Shown: piece by piece, positions 26,478 through 36,998 of the stretch
Layout: every line of letters starts with the position of its first letter
How positions within the stretch are numbered: the first letter of the stretch is position 1
Assembly: GCF_002583555.1 (NCBI RefSeq)
Contig: NZ_BEGX01000063.1
Coordinates: forward strand, 62,286 to 126,285
DNA length: 64,000 nucleotides
Reading direction: 5' to 3'
Source: Pseudonocardia sp. N23
GTDB taxonomy: Bacteria; Actinomycetota; Actinomycetes; Mycobacteriales; Pseudonocardiaceae
Position numbers and translations under genes: made by a program
Notes under the pieces: model-generated
Told to the model about the DNA's origin: nothing
Database searches by the model: none
Seen by the model: only the letters and a program-made list of their open reading frames with translations

Positions 26478-27310
26478 TGCTCGCACTCGCGGCGGCCCTC
26501 GGGCTGGTGATGGGCGTGGTCATCGGGGGCCTCGGTGGCGGTGGGGGCGTGCTCACGGTTCCCGCACTCGTCTACGTCCTGGGGCAGAACGCTCAGGACG
26601 CCACGACAAGCAGCCTCATCATCGTCGGTATCACCGCCGCCGTCGGCGCCGCCGCGAGGATCAAGGGACGCGGGGTCGACTGGCGCAACGGCATCGCACT
26701 CGGCGTCATCGGCATCCCCGCCGCCTACCTGGGCACCCTGCTCAACCACCACGTCAGCCAACCGGTGCTCCTGCTCGCATTCGCGGCGCTGACCATCGTC
26801 GCGGCGGCCGCGATGCTGCTCAACGCACGCCGCGAACCCGACCCCGACACCGACACCGAGGACACGACCTCCGTCAGTCCCTCGTCGCCCGGTGCGACAG
26901 CCACCGCCCTGCGCAAACGTCCTGCACGCTCCGCGCTCCTGCTCACCGCAGGCGAGGTCGTGGCCTGCGGCGCGGCAGTCGGGTTCCTGACGGGTTTCCT
27001 CGGTGTCGGCGGTGGGTTCCTGGTCGTCCCCGCTCTGGTCATCGTGCTGCGCATGCCGATGGCCCTGGCCGTGGGTACGTCCCTGCTGGTGATCGTGTTG
27101 AACTCGATCTCATCCATGGTGTCCCGGTTCGGGGTCACGCACCTGGACTGGCATGTCATCGCCCCGTTCACCATCGCCGCCGTGCTCGGCACCCTCCTGG
27201 GCAAGCGCGTCGCGGACCGGCTCTCCGGTGCCACGCTCACCAAGTCCTTCGCCGGCATGCTGGTCGCCGTGGGGATCTTCGTCGGGATCCAGAGTCTCAT
27301 CGCACTGTGA
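26477..27310 (+). CDS. TauE/SafE-family sulfite/sulfonate exporter
   Basis: This 277-residue membrane protein has eight hydrophobic helices in two repeats, each beginning with a glycine-rich motif: VIGGLGGGGGVLTVPALVYV in the first half and GFLGVGGGFLVVPALVIVL in the second, as typical of TauE/SafE. The family exports sulfite or other organosulfur anions. Coupled to the rhodanese and opposite the two persulfide dioxygenase genes, it would dispose of the sulfite they produce. A hydrophilic acidic loop (DPDTDTEDTTS) joins the halves. Confidence 0.92.
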   Translation: MLALAAALGLVMGVVIGGLGGGGGVLTVPALVYVLGQNAQDATTSSLIIVGITAAVGAAARIKGRGVDWRNGIALGVIGIPAAYLGTLLNHHVSQPVLLLAFAALTIVAAAAMLLNARREPDPDTDTEDTTSVSPSSPGATATALRKRPARSALLLTAGEVVACGAAVGFLTGFLGVGGGFLVVPALVIVLRMPMALAVGTSLLVIVLNSISSMVSRFGVTHLDWHVIAPFTIAAVLGTLLGKRVADRLSGATLTKSFAGMLVAVGIFVGIQSLIAL

Positions 27311-27362
27311 CCAGCCGACGAGACGGCCTTGTACTCGGCGCCGGGCGATGCGCGCGGTCCCC

Positions 27363-28205
27363 TCAGATCGGTGTGCGACTGCTCGTCTCGGCAGTGGGCG
27401 TGTCCACGTGCCCGGGCCGCGGCTTGCGGAACACGACGAACGCGGTGGCGAGCAAGAACACGACGAGGCTCGTCCAGTCGTTGAGGCGCAGCCCGAGGAA
27501 GTGGTTGACGTGGTCGACGCGCAGCGCCTCGATCCAGGCTCGGCCAACGGTGTAGGCGGCGACGTAGAGGGCGAAGAGCCGTCCGTTGTTCAGGGCCCAG
27601 CGTCGGCCCGCCCAGATGAGCAGGACGGCGACCGCGATGTCCCATAGCGACTCGTAGAGAAAGGTCGGCTGGTACGTAGCGACGAGCGGCGTGTCCGGTG
27701 GCCGGTGGCCGGGATCTATCTCCAAGGCCCAGGGGAGCGTGGAGGGCCCTCCGTAGAGCTCCTGGTTGAACCAATTGCCCCAGCGGCCGATCGCCTGGGC
27801 CAGGACGAGGCCGGGAGCCATCGCGTCGGCGAAGTCGGCGAGCCTGATGCCGCGGCGCCGGCATCCGATCCATGCTCCGACTGCCCCGAGTGCGACCGCA
27901 CCCCAGATACCGAGGCCACCGTCCCAGATGAAGAGCGCGCGGATGGGCTGCTGGCCGGGGGCGAAGTAGAACTCGGGATCGGTGATGACGTGGTACAGAC
28001 GTCCTCCAACGACGCCGAAGGGTACGGCCCATATCGCGATGTCGACGACATCGTCCGGGCGGCCGCCGCGATCGGCCCAGCGCCGTCGGGTGAGCGACAC
28101 GGCTACAAGGATCCCGGCGATGATGCAGAGCGCGTAGGCACGAATCGGGAGCGGGCCGATGTGCCAGACGCCTTGAGAGGGGCTCGGCAGGTACGCGAGC
28201 GTCAC
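27363..28205 (-). CDS. lgt: Prolipoprotein diacylglyceryl transferase
   Basis: The 280-residue polytopic membrane enzyme shows the Lgt signature GRWGNWFNQELYGGPST. Conserved residues in PIRAYALCIIAGILVA, FGVVGGRLYHVITDP (essential Arg and His region), FLYESLWDI and YTVGRAWIEALRVD are also present. Lgt transfers diacylglycerol from phosphatidylglycerol to the lipobox Cys of lipoproteins. Start is GTG 28205. It is convergent with the TauE gene. It may be a second, accessory copy, since actinomycete lgt usually lies elsewhere with tryptophan genes. Lipoproteins in this window (DUF305, the LivJ-like protein) are potential clients. Confidence 0.93.
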   Translation of the reverse strand: MTLAYLPSPSQGVWHIGPLPIRAYALCIIAGILVAVSLTRRRWADRGGRPDDVVDIAIWAVPFGVVGGRLYHVITDPEFYFAPGQQPIRALFIWDGGLGIWGAVALGAVGAWIGCRRRGIRLADFADAMAPGLVLAQAIGRWGNWFNQELYGGPSTLPWALEIDPGHRPPDTPLVATYQPTFLYESLWDIAVAVLLIWAGRRWALNNGRLFALYVAAYTVGRAWIEALRVDHVNHFLGLRLNDWTSLVVFLLATAFVVFRKPRPGHVDTPTAETSSRTPI

Positions 28206-28361
28206 GGCTCCTCCAAGGAGCGGATTGCTTGCAGCAAGGCTCGTCGCTGCGTGGACACGATGATGGTGCCGCGCGGCACGCGTGGATGTACGGCGGGGTC
28301 ATGGGCCTCAGCCGTGTAGTGTCGATGGATCGGGATTGACCCCCTCTGTACGACGCTGAGA

Positions 28362-28475
28362 GTGTTATCAGTGGAGGACTGGGCCGAGATCCGTCGTCTG
28401 CAGCGGGGCGATGGCGTGCCTATCAAGGAGAGCGCCCGCCGGCTCGGGGCCGCCCGCAACACTGTGCAGTCCGCA
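28362..28475 (+). mobile_element. IS21-family IstA N-terminal fragment
   Basis: The sequence VEDWAEIRRLQRGDGVPIKE followed by SARRLGAARNTVQSA is the N-terminal HTH of IS21-group IstA transposases. Homology stops about 35 codons in, and no DDE domain or IstB follows. It is a truncated insertion-sequence relic in the lgt upstream region. Confidence 0.7.
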
Positions 28476-28608
28476 CCGCGCTCGGAAGTCCGGCCCAAGT
28501 GCGAACGTGGCCGCGGTGCTCATTGGCGGACGCGGTGGAGCCGCAGGTGAGGGCGTTGCTGGCGTAGTACCCACGAATGCCGGCCCACGGTGATCGCCGA
28601 GCAAGAGG

Positions 28609-28645
28609 TGATCTGGTGCCGGGGAACAGCCCCGGCACCAGATCA
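28609..28645. terminator. Perfect 16-bp hairpin
   Basis: TGATCTGGTGCCGGGG and its exact reverse complement flank a five-base loop (AACAG). There is no T-tract on either side. It could terminate the methyltransferase transcript or be the end of a small repeat element. It stands 139 bases past the methyltransferase stop. Confidence 0.6.
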
Positions 28646-28783
28646 CTGTGGCCGCCGAACGTGGTCGTGCGCCCCGTCCCCGATCGGTGGCGTCATCGGC
28701 CGGATCATGGCGGTGGTGGCGTGGCCCGCTCGCAGGTGCGGCGCATGCTCTGGCGAACGGCGATCGGAGCCGCCCCCGTTGTC

Positions 28784-29847
28784 TCAAGCTAGGCTGGTCG
28801 TCCGGCGAATGGCCACGAGGCCTCGCAGCAACGGCCGGCTCACGCTGCGCGCCAGCCGGCGAGGGGGACTGACCAGCGCGAGCCAGTCCCGAACGACCCG
28901 CAACGCGTGGCCGGCCCCGTGGTCTCGGACCTTCCGATAGGCCACCATCCCGTAACCGATGTCGCCGATCGGGGAGAAGCCCGCACGCCGCAGATCGTAG
29001 AGCGGTCGAAGTTCGTCACTGTAGAGATGCCACGCAGTCTCAGGTGCCGGGGACCGGATATCGAATTGGCGACCAAGACTCCATCCGGGCCAAGTGCGTC
29101 ATGAAGGCGACGGCAGGTATCGAACATGTCCGGAACGTGAGCGAGGGTGTCGATGGCGGTGATCGCATCATAGTTGCCGGCAGGCAGGCCGCCGGTGAGC
29201 AGATCGATGTACGCGACGTCGTCGCCGCGGCGCTTATGACGGTGACGAGCGAAATCGAGCAGCGTTGAGGAGAGGTCTGCCGATGTGCTTCGCCAGCCGC
29301 TGCGATTGAACAGCTGACTGGTCACACCGACCCCGGAACCGAAATCCAGATGACGGCGCCCGGGGGAATACTGCTGCAAGAACCGGAGAGCGAGCACGGT
29401 CGACGGGGCGGTCCTGCACTCGGATTGCAGGTAGGCCCACCACGTGAGGTCGAAGCTCCAGGATTGCGTGGTCCGATAAAATTCGACACGGCCAGCGTCG
29501 CTGGTGGAGGCGCCTGTCGATGCCCATTCCTCAACACTCTTCTGCTCCCAGTGAAGACAGAAGTCTCGGGCCTCCTGCGGAGTGATCCCGTGATAGGTGG
29601 CGAGGTCGTCGAGGAGAGACTCCCGGACGGTACGATCGCCGTCACGCAGCGACGCCCTGAACGTCTCCATCTCCGGGCTGGTGAATGCCTCCCTATCCTC
29701 GACCTCCCATTGGGTTGAGTCGACGGGTGGAAGGTCGGCCGGATCGCTAAAAGTCCCCTGTTCGCCCTGGGGGGCGGCCATTTGCATGGCGCGCCACAAC
29801 TTCATTCGAATTTCTCGAACCAAGAGACTATTGGTGAGCATCGACAT
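28784..29847 (-). pseudogene. Class I SAM-dependent methyltransferase with C-terminal frameshift
   Basis: The N-terminal 260 residues are intact: an acidic leader, WSFDLTWWAYLQSECRTAPS, motif I HLDFGSGVGVTSQLF, SADLSSTLLDFARHRHKRRG, and DAITAIDTLAHVPDMF. At about 29,065 a one-base loss (AATTCGAT for a likely AATTTCGAT) moves the frame. The natural C terminus continues in another frame as TAWHLYSDELRPLYDLRRAG, FSPIGDIGYGMVAYRKVRD and DWLALVSPPRRLARSV, ending at a TGA at 28,784. The unshifted frame instead runs to 28,840 with Arg/Gly/Ser-rich residues. Start is ATG 29847, behind an AT-rich leader. Substrate unknown. Confidence 0.7.
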
Positions 29848-29978
29848 ACTAGCCCTCTACTAATAGGATTAGCAGCGCGCACGACAATTACCAAGCCTAC
29901 GACCCATTTTGCTGCATGGTGCCCAGCGGTCAGAGGCCCACCGAATATGGAGTCGGATACGCGCTGAGTGGGAGACCG

Positions 29979-30569
29979 TCACCTACAGTAAACGGGAGGG
30001 CCGCGACTCGGACGCGAATCTAACGGTGCCCAAGGTGCCCAAGAGGAGGCGATCTCGGTGAATGCACCGCGGTCTGCCGGCAGAAGCGGCTTGAAGGTCG
30101 GGCGGTCGAGAAGGCGAACTGTCCGATCGACACACGCGGTCCAGAGCTGGCGCGCGACGGTGACGACCACAGCGTGGAGGAGCGAGCCGACGACGAGCAG
30201 ATCGATAGGCGGAGTGCCGTGATGAGACCCGAGATGTGTCGCAGCCTCGGTCACCATGAACACGACGGGAGCGACCGCAGGCGTGGCTGCGAGAATGCGT
30301 TCATCACTGCCACGATGTCGTTCTCGCCAGCCTGTCGACCTACCTCCGGTACCAACGACGATGGCGAACGCAGACGCGAAGATCAACGCCAGGGCGGCAA
30401 TCGTCAGCGGCCCGGCCACCGAGCGGTAGGCGACCTCGCCTGAGGTCGATGGAACGACGTCGGCGAACAGGGCGTGCGTGACAACATGGGTCACACCCCA
30501 CAGCCCGACGGCGAACGCAGCGGCACGTGCGACCGCACCGCCTGCTCCGCCCGCCGGGATGATCCTCAT
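29979..30569 (-). CDS. Polytopic membrane protein of unknown function
   Basis: The 196-residue product has four to five hydrophobic helices (AAAFAVGLWGVTHVVTHALF; TIAALALIFASAFAIVVG; VAPVVFMVTEAATHLG; IDLLVVGSLLHAVVVTVA). Several membrane-associated His residues occur (THVVTHALF, ATHLGSHHG, SLLHAV), a pattern seen in metal- or heme-interacting membrane proteins. That reading is speculative. Start is ATG 30569, with GATGATCC upstream. No domain family is recognised with confidence. Confidence 0.65.
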   Translation of the reverse strand: MRIIPAGGAGGAVARAAAFAVGLWGVTHVVTHALFADVVPSTSGEVAYRSVAGPLTIAALALIFASAFAIVVGTGGRSTGWRERHRGSDERILAATPAVAPVVFMVTEAATHLGSHHGTPPIDLLVVGSLLHAVVVTVARQLWTACVDRTVRLLDRPTFKPLLPADRGAFTEIASSWAPWAPLDSRPSRGPPVYCR

Positions 30570-30728
30570 GTCTCGTTCCTGTTCCGTGACCTGACTTCGA
30601 CGCTACTGGCAGGCGCCAACAGGGCGCTCGTCAGGGAGGTGGACGGCACTGCTGATGCGCTGAACAGGGGTCGCGGGCCGTGACCGGCGGCGGCCCCTGG
30701 CACATCGACCGGCTGTGTCGACCGTAGT

Positions 30729-30893
30729 ATGAGAGCGTGGACCTGGGGCGATGCGGTGGAACCGCGACGTCCGCTGCTCGTCTTCCTGGCCGCCCTCACC
30801 GTTGTCGGGATGCATGCGATCGTGACGCGCTCCGCAGCGGCACTACCGCCGGCATCGACCTCGTCGGCTCGGGCCCGTCGGCTGGTCAACTGA
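30729..30893 (+). pseudogene. Possible truncated DUF6153-like protein, 54 aa
   Basis: The short ORF contains RRPLLVFLAALTVVGMHAIV, which resembles the N-terminal helix of the two intact DUF6153 proteins in this window (RGLVVLALLLGVAAMHSLAV and QALLVLSLILGVVAMHSAVA). The second helix with HLCLA and the RLAQLCVLRN tail are absent, and a TGA at 30,891 closes the frame. I read it as a third, truncated copy. Confidence 0.4.
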
Positions 30894-31289
30894 CCAGTGC
30901 CGCCCGAGCAATTGCCGGCGCCCACGACCTCGGCCGGTCTGCTCATGGAGCGGCTCTCGCAGCGACTCGAGCACTCCTGGTGACCTCCACTGAGCCTGAG
31001 CAGTAGAAGCGCAGCCGCGGCGGACGACCGCGACGAAACATCGTGCACTCATACTCCGATGCAATTTGGCGATGCGGTCCTCAGCGTCACCGTTCTGCCG
31101 CTATCCGCTGGGGTGCCCGTCCTGCGTGCCCCGATTCGCGCACGGATCTCGGATCCGAAGTCCCGACAACGTCGGTGTGGGATCGCGCCTTACCGGCAAT
31201 CCACGTCGTCTCGATTGGTACAACCTTGCGTGCTTCGCACATAGACGTCGGATCTCAGTGCCGTCTCCTCAAACGCTTCGGTGAAGTGG

Positions 31290-31371
31290 CGACTGGATCC
31301 GGTCCATCATCTCCTACGATGGCCATCTCGTACGATGCAAGGCAACTTTGGCACTTGACGGGATCCAGTCG
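31290..31371 (+). promoter_or_regulatory. Repeat-rich leader upstream of metK
   Basis: CGACTGGATCC (31290-31300) and its reverse complement GGATCCAGTCG (31361-31371) bracket two direct repeats that differ at one base: CATCTCCTACGATG (31308-31321) and CATCTCGTACGATG (31324-31337). The arrangement could form a long stem in a metK 5' leader or be tandem protein-binding sites. I could not match it to a known SAM riboswitch class. No gene was recognised in 30,894-31,499. Confidence 0.45.
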
Positions 31372-31499
31372 AGTCGACCGGAGCACATCCGAATGTGGCA
31401 AACCTCAGATGCTGACTCCGTGCCCAGAAAACTCCCGTATGCCGAATATGTCATCACTGCGACAACGCTATGCTCGATACAACCTGCGAGGAGGCTTGG

Positions 31500-32702
<1,203 letters not shown>

Positions 32703-32734
32703 CCGGAGTCCAGGCCGAGCCTGCAACGCAACGA

Positions 32735-32767
32735 GAGCGAGGGGCCGCTGCTCGCCGCCCCTCGCTC
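32735..32767 (+). terminator. Hairpin terminator after metK
   Basis: A perfect 11-base stem (GAGCGAGGGGC paired with GCCCCTCGCTC) and an 11-base loop lie 33 bases past the metK stop. copA converges from the other side, so the hairpin may serve both transcripts. No long T-run is present, as is common in actinomycetes. Confidence 0.7.
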
Positions 32768-32845
32768 CCCGGCCTGCCTGCCGGGCCTTGCTGCAGGCCG
32801 CCCCCGGGACGTCTCTGCCCGGCATCCGCGTCGTCGGTCCGGAGT

Positions 32846-35221
32846 CTAGTGGCCGGTTGGCCGGAACCTGCGCAGTCGCAGGCTGTTCCCGACGACGAAC
32901 ACCGAGCTGAACGCCATCGCGGCTCCGGCGAGCATGGGGTTGAGCAGGCCGAGGGCTGCCAGTGGCAGGGCGGCGATGTTGTAGGCGAAGGCCCAGAACA
33001 GATTGCCCTTGATCGTGGCGAGGGTGCGCCGCGACAGCTCGATGGCGTCTGCGGCGGCGCGCAGGTCACCGCGGACCAGGGTGATGTCGGCCGCCTCGAT
33101 GGCGACGTCGCTGCCGGTCCCCATGGCCAGCCCGAGATCAGCGCGGGCGAGCGCGGCAGAGTCGTTGACACCGTCGCCGATCATGGCGACGACCCTGCCT
33201 CGGGCCTGCAGGTCCTCGATCACCTGGAGCTTGTCGCTGGGTAGCACGTCCGCGATGACGGTGTCGGGGCCGACTGTGATGCCGACTTCGCGGGCGACCG
33301 TCTCGGCCACGGCCTGGTTGTCGCCGGTGAGCAGGATCGGGGTGAGCCCGAGTCGGCGCAGCCTCGCGATCGCCTCGGCCGAGGTCGGTTTCACGGCGTC
33401 GGCCACCACGAGCACAGCTCGTGGTTGGCCGTCGACGGCGACAGCGACCACCGTCCTGCCCCTGCGGGCCTCTGCGCCGAGCACAATGGCCAGGTCCTCG
33501 GGCAGCGGCTGGCTCCACTGCTCCAACAGCGCCGGCCTGCCGACCAGCACCGCGTGCCCGTCCACGACGCCCCGCACGCCCAGGCCCTCGTGGTTGCCGA
33601 ACTCGGACACCTCGGGCAGCTCGCCCACCCGTTCGCGGGCCGCGCGGGTGATCGCTGCGGCGACGGGGTGCTCCGAGGCGTTCTCCAACGCACCGGCCAA
33701 CCGCAGAACCTCGTCCGCGCTCGGTCGGTCGGTACCAGGTCCGAGGGGATCGGCGGTGTGCACGGCGAGCAGGGACATTCGGCCGGTGGTGATGGTCCCG
33801 GTCTTGTCCAGGACCACGGTGTCGACCCTGCGGGTGGACTCGAGGATCTCGGGGCCCTTGATGAGGATCCCCAGCTGCGCGCCGCGTCCGGTGCCGACCA
33901 GCAGCGCGGTCGGGGTGGCGAGCCCGAGCGCGCACGGGCAGGCGATGATCAAAACGGCGACCGCGGCGGTGAACGCCGCCGCCGCACCGGCACCGGTGCC
34001 CAGCCAGAACGCCAGGGTGACCGCGGACAGGGCGATCACGATCGGCACAAACACCCCGGAGATTCGGTCGGCCAGCCGTTGGACGGCTGCCTTGCCGGTC
34101 TGGGCGTCCTCGACGAGCTTGGCCATCTGCGCGAGCTGGGTGTCCGCGCCGACCCGGCTGGTCTGCACCACGAGCCGTCCGCTGGTGTTGATGGTGGCCC
34201 CGACGACCTCGTCTCCGGCGCCGATCTCGACCGGAATGGACTCGCCGGTGAGCATGGACGCGTCGACGGCAGAGCGGCCCTCGACGACGGTCCCGTCAGT
34301 GGCGATCTTCTCCCCGGGACGGACCACGAAGCGGTCACCGACGGCGAGCTGCCCGATCGGGATGCGCTCCTCGACGCGGGCGCCGTTCGGGCGTTCCCGC
34401 AGCACGGTGACGTCCTTGGCGCCGAGATGGAGCAGGGCGCGGAGGGCTGCGCCGGCGCGGCGCTTGGAGCGGGCCTCGAAGTAGCGGCCGACGAGGATGA
34501 AGGTGGTCACCCCGGCTGCGACCTCGAGGTAGATGTTGCCGGCGCCGTCCGAGGGGCTGATCGTGAGCTCGAACGGGTGCGTCATACCCGGAATGCCGGC
34601 GGTGCCGAACAGCAGCGAGTAGAGCGACCACGCGAACGCGGCGAGGGTGCCCAGCGAGATCAAGGTATCCATGGTCGCGGCGCCGTGGCGCAGGTTTGCC
34701 CACGCCGCCCGGTGGAACGGCCAAGCGGCCCACGCGATCACCGGCGCGGCGAGGGTCAGTGAGATCCACTGCCAGTTGGTGAACTGCCAGGCCGGGACCA
34801 TGGCCAGGACGACGACCGGTACTGACAGCACGATGGAGGTCAGCAGCCGCTGCCGGATGGCTCGTAGCTCGTCGGGTTCCTGACCCGTGTGGTCAGCATG
34901 GGTGTCCGGGCCTGCCGGGGTGTCGGGAAGGGTCGGTTCCGGTGGTGTGGGCAGTCGTGCCTGGTAGCCGGCTGCGTCGACGGTCGCGATGAGCGCGCTG
35001 GTCGAGATCCCGTGCGGAGCGCTGATCTTGGCCTTCTCGGTCGCGTAGTTGACGGTGGCGCTCACCCCGTCGAGCTTGTTGAGCGTGCGTTCGATCCGGT
35101 TGGCGCACGACGCACAGGTCATTCCGCTGATCGCGAGCTCGGTCTCGGTCTCGGTCTCAACGTCGCCGGGCGCCCGGTGCGGGGCCTCGCCGGTCCTGCT
35201 GGACGTGTCGGTCGTGGACAT
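32846..35221 (-). CDS. copA: Copper-translocating P1B-type ATPase
   Basis: The 791-residue pump has an N-terminal heavy-metal-associated domain with GMTCASC (Cu ligands), eight transmembrane helices, the actuator motif [10 protein letters not shown], the intramembranous copper site CPC in [18 protein letters not shown], phosphorylation site [18 protein letters not shown] (HP motif), and the hinge [16 protein letters not shown]. It exports Cu(I) using ATP. It is the last gene of a csoR-copZ-copA operon on the minus strand. Its start overlaps the end of a decayed small gene (TGATG), indicating former translational coupling. Confidence 0.97.
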   Translation of the reverse strand: MSTTDTSSRTGEAPHRAPGDVETETETELAISGMTCASCANRIERTLNKLDGVSATVNYATEKAKISAPHGISTSALIATVDAAGYQARLPTPPEPTLPDTPAGPDTHADHTGQEPDELRAIRQRLLTSIVLSVPVVVLAMVPAWQFTNWQWISLTLAAPVIAWAAWPFHRAAWANLRHGAATMDTLISLGTLAAFAWSLYSLLFGTAGIPGMTHPFELTISPSDGAGNIYLEVAAGVTTFILVGRYFEARSKRRAGAALRALLHLGAKDVTVLRERPNGARVEERIPIGQLAVGDRFVVRPGEKIATDGTVVEGRSAVDASMLTGESIPVEIGAGDEVVGATINTSGRLVVQTSRVGADTQLAQMAKLVEDAQTGKAAVQRLADRISGVFVPIVIALSAVTLAFWLGTGAGAAAAFTAAVAVLIIACPCALGLATPTALLVGTGRGAQLGILIKGPEILESTRRVDTVVLDKTGTITTGRMSLLAVHTADPLGPGTDRPSADEVLRLAGALENASEHPVAAAITRAARERVGELPEVSEFGNHEGLGVRGVVDGHAVLVGRPALLEQWSQPLPEDLAIVLGAEARRGRTVVAVAVDGQPRAVLVVADAVKPTSAEAIARLRRLGLTPILLTGDNQAVAETVAREVGITVGPDTVIADVLPSDKLQVIEDLQARGRVVAMIGDGVNDSAALARADLGLAMGTGSDVAIEAADITLVRGDLRAAADAIELSRRTLATIKGNLFWAFAYNIAALPLAALGLLNPMLAGAAMAFSSVFVVGNSLRLRRFRPTGH

Positions 35222-35435
35222 CAGTAACCCCCTCCGGCTTTGCCGGTTTGTGCGGTGCTGTCCTGGATGTCCCCGTGCCCGGCGTCTTCGACGACGGGGG
35301 TGCCTGCGTGTCCGGTCGCCGGTGCGGCGGGGCGGCGTTGGTGAGGGGACCGATAGGGGATGCCGTTGCGTGGGCCCCGGGTGCGCGCGGGGCGAGCGGC
35401 GCGCCGCAGGTGGAGAGCCTCGCTGAAGTGTTCAC
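35221..35435 (-). pseudogene. Decayed secreted copper-operon protein between copZ and copA
   Basis: A GTG at 35435 with AAGGGA upstream opens [19 protein letters not shown]..., a degenerate signal-peptide-like start. After a frame change the sequence reads [20 protein letters not shown] and [13 protein letters not shown], ending in a TGA overlapping the copA ATG. In related actinobacterial operons, a secreted protein starting MNTS(T/A)RL sits between copZ and copA. I read this as a truncated, frameshifted relic of it. The undisturbed GTG frame would run on to 35,157 inside copA. Confidence 0.4.
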
Positions 35436-35497
35436 GTTGATTCCCTTCGTCAGGGTTGCCTGTCTGGCCGCGTGGTCGCCGCGACGGGGAGTGAGGG

Positions 35498-35701
35498 TCA
35501 GGTGATGGCGAGCTGGTAGCCGGCGTCCTCGACCGCGGCACGGATGTCCGCCTCGTCGACCGGCGCATCGGTGGTGACGGTGACCAGGCCGGTCGGGAGG
35601 TCGACGGCGACCTCCCGGACGCCGGAGACCTCACCGATCTCTTAGCGCACCGACGTGATGCAGTGGTCGCAGGTCATCCCGGTCACGGTGTGGGTGCTCA
35701 T
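35498..35701 (-). pseudogene. copZ: Copper chaperone CopZ with premature TAA
   Basis: The frame encodes a heavy-metal-associated domain: MSTHTVTGMTCDHCITSVR with the copper motif GMTCDHC, then TAA at codon 20 (35642-35644). It continues in frame as EIGEVSGVREVAVDLPTGLV and EADIRAAVEDAGYQLAIT, stop TGA. One base change (GAA to TAA) is enough to explain it. Intact CopZ would pass Cu(I) to CopA and to CsoR. Only the CopA N-terminal metal domain remains to do this here. A chaperone elsewhere in the genome cannot be excluded. Confidence 0.85.
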
Positions 35702-35877
35702 TGCCGTCAGCGCTTCCTCTCCTCTCCTGCCGGCCCGCCACCCGGACCGGATGCGGACGCGACGAACTGAGCAGCCGGCGAAGGGCCGGTGCTGACGGGT
35801 GAGCCTTGAGGCCATGAGCCCTAAGGGAAGGGTCGATCGGTCGGCACGCGGAGCGTGATCGCGGCCCCCGGGCGGTG

Positions 35878-36159
35878 TCAGGACTTGACGAGACGGGCGA
35901 TCGCGGCGCTGGCCTCGGAGATCTTCTGATCGGCGACGGAGCCGCCCTCGGCGACGGCATCGCTCACGCAGTGTTTGAGGTGATCGTCGAGCAACCCCAG
36001 CGCCACGGCCTCCAGGGCCTTGTTCACCGCGGCGACCTGTGTGAGCACGTCGATGCAGTACTTGTCGGACTCGATCATCTTGGTGATGCCCCGGACCTGC
36101 CCCTCGATCCGGCGCATCCGCGTGAGGTGGTTGTCCTTGTTGTCAGCGTATCCGTGCAC
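35878..36159 (-). CDS. csoR: Copper-sensing repressor CsoR
   Basis: The 93-residue four-helix regulator is of the CsoR/RcnR family: [20 protein letters not shown], with the Cu(I) ligands in [16 protein letters not shown] (Cys) and [12 protein letters not shown] (His and Cys), the C-H-C set of true copper sensors. It dissociates from DNA on Cu(I) binding, inducing the operon. Start is GTG 36159, preceded by AGGGAGG. It heads the minus-strand csoR-copZ-copA unit and has a CsoR-type palindrome immediately upstream. The 176-base space to copZ contains a GGC/GCC-rich dyad. Confidence 0.95.
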   Translation of the reverse strand: MHGYADNKDNHLTRMRRIEGQVRGITKMIESDKYCIDVLTQVAAVNKALEAVALGLLDDHLKHCVSDAVAEGGSVADQKISEASAAIARLVKS

Positions 36160-36185
36160 GGCGCCTCCCTTCGACTACCGCGAGT

Positions 36186-36202
36186 ATACCCTAGGGGGGT
36201 AC
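36186..36202. promoter_or_regulatory. CsoR-like operator between csoR and DUF6153 gene
   Basis: ATACCCTAGGGGGGTAC is a GC-cored palindrome flanked by TA steps, the form of CsoR boxes. It sits 27 bases upstream of csoR and also upstream of the divergent DUF6153 gene, so copper could control both directions. A near-identical inverted copy is at 42396-42412. Confidence 0.65.
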
Positions 36203-36378
36203 CGTATGTCAGCGGCTTGTCCGCGGATAAGTGATTGCTGATCGTCGGTCGACGGCTTGCTCGGCGTATTTCGCGCACGGCGCCGTCTGCGCGGTACGGC
36301 TTCATTCGGGAGTCCGTCGCAGCTGGTCGGCCCCCCTGCACTCAGGCAGTCCTTCGATGCGCGGCTATCGTCGGGGGC

Positions 36379-36930
36379 GTGCAGACGCTCCAGCGACGCG
36401 ACTGGCAGCAGGCGCTGCTGGTGCTGTCGCTGATCCTGGGTGTCGTCGCGATGCACTCCGCGGTCGCCTGCGGCGCCGACGCCGGGCACGCGCAGAACGC
36501 CGCCATCCAGGGCGCTGCCGGTCCACCGATGAGGATGGTCGGCCTTGACGGACCCGCAGCGGTCACCGCTGATGCGAACGCCGTAACGGCGACAGGAAGC
36601 GCTAGCGCATCTGCTGATTCGCGCGGCGGCCAACAGGCGGCGGCGACCGCGGTCCTGGTCGTCCCTGCGACGTCAGACATGCATGCCACCGACCTCGCCG
36701 GTCCCGCTGGGCCCGCCGGCGGACACTCGGTGCTGCACGACCTGCTCCACCTGTGCCTGGCCGTGCTGACCATACTGCTGGCCCTAGCCGGCGCGGTGCT
36801 ACTGGCCGTCGTCGTCGCACGCGCGACTCGGCCCGACACAATCCACCGCGGCGGGCGGCCCGCCGCCGGCCCCCGGGCACCTCCCCCGACCTCGGTCAGG
36901 CTCGCGCAACTCTGCGTGCTGCGGAACTGA
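36379..36930 (+). CDS. DUF6153-family membrane protein (copper-locus)
   Basis: The 183-residue protein starts at GTG 36379. Helix one (QALLVLSLILGVVAMHSAVA) ends in a Met-His pair. A 100-residue low-complexity extracytoplasmic segment with His and Met follows. Helix two (VLHDLLHLCLAVLTILLALA) contains HLCLA. The cytoplasmic tail ends RAPPPTSVRLAQLCVLRN. The same tail ends the protein encoded at 43641-44090. The Met/His/Cys positions at membrane edges and its place between csoR and the DUF305 lipoprotein gene suggest a copper-related role; no function is established for the family. Confidence 0.8.
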   Translation: MQTLQRRDWQQALLVLSLILGVVAMHSAVACGADAGHAQNAAIQGAAGPPMRMVGLDGPAAVTADANAVTATGSASASADSRGGQQAAATAVLVVPATSDMHATDLAGPAGPAGGHSVLHDLLHLCLAVLTILLALAGAVLLAVVVARATRPDTIHRGGRPAAGPRAPPPTSVRLAQLCVLRN

Positions 36931-36998
36931 TCGGCCTCCAGCGCGCAACAGCGCTGGTCTGATCACATCCGTCTGCACTCAGAGGAGCACTCCCGATC

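Noticed and set aside
31030..31499. A known SAM riboswitch upstream of metK
   Set aside because: The repeats do not match the conserved core of any SAM riboswitch class I know; reported only as an unclassified structured leader.
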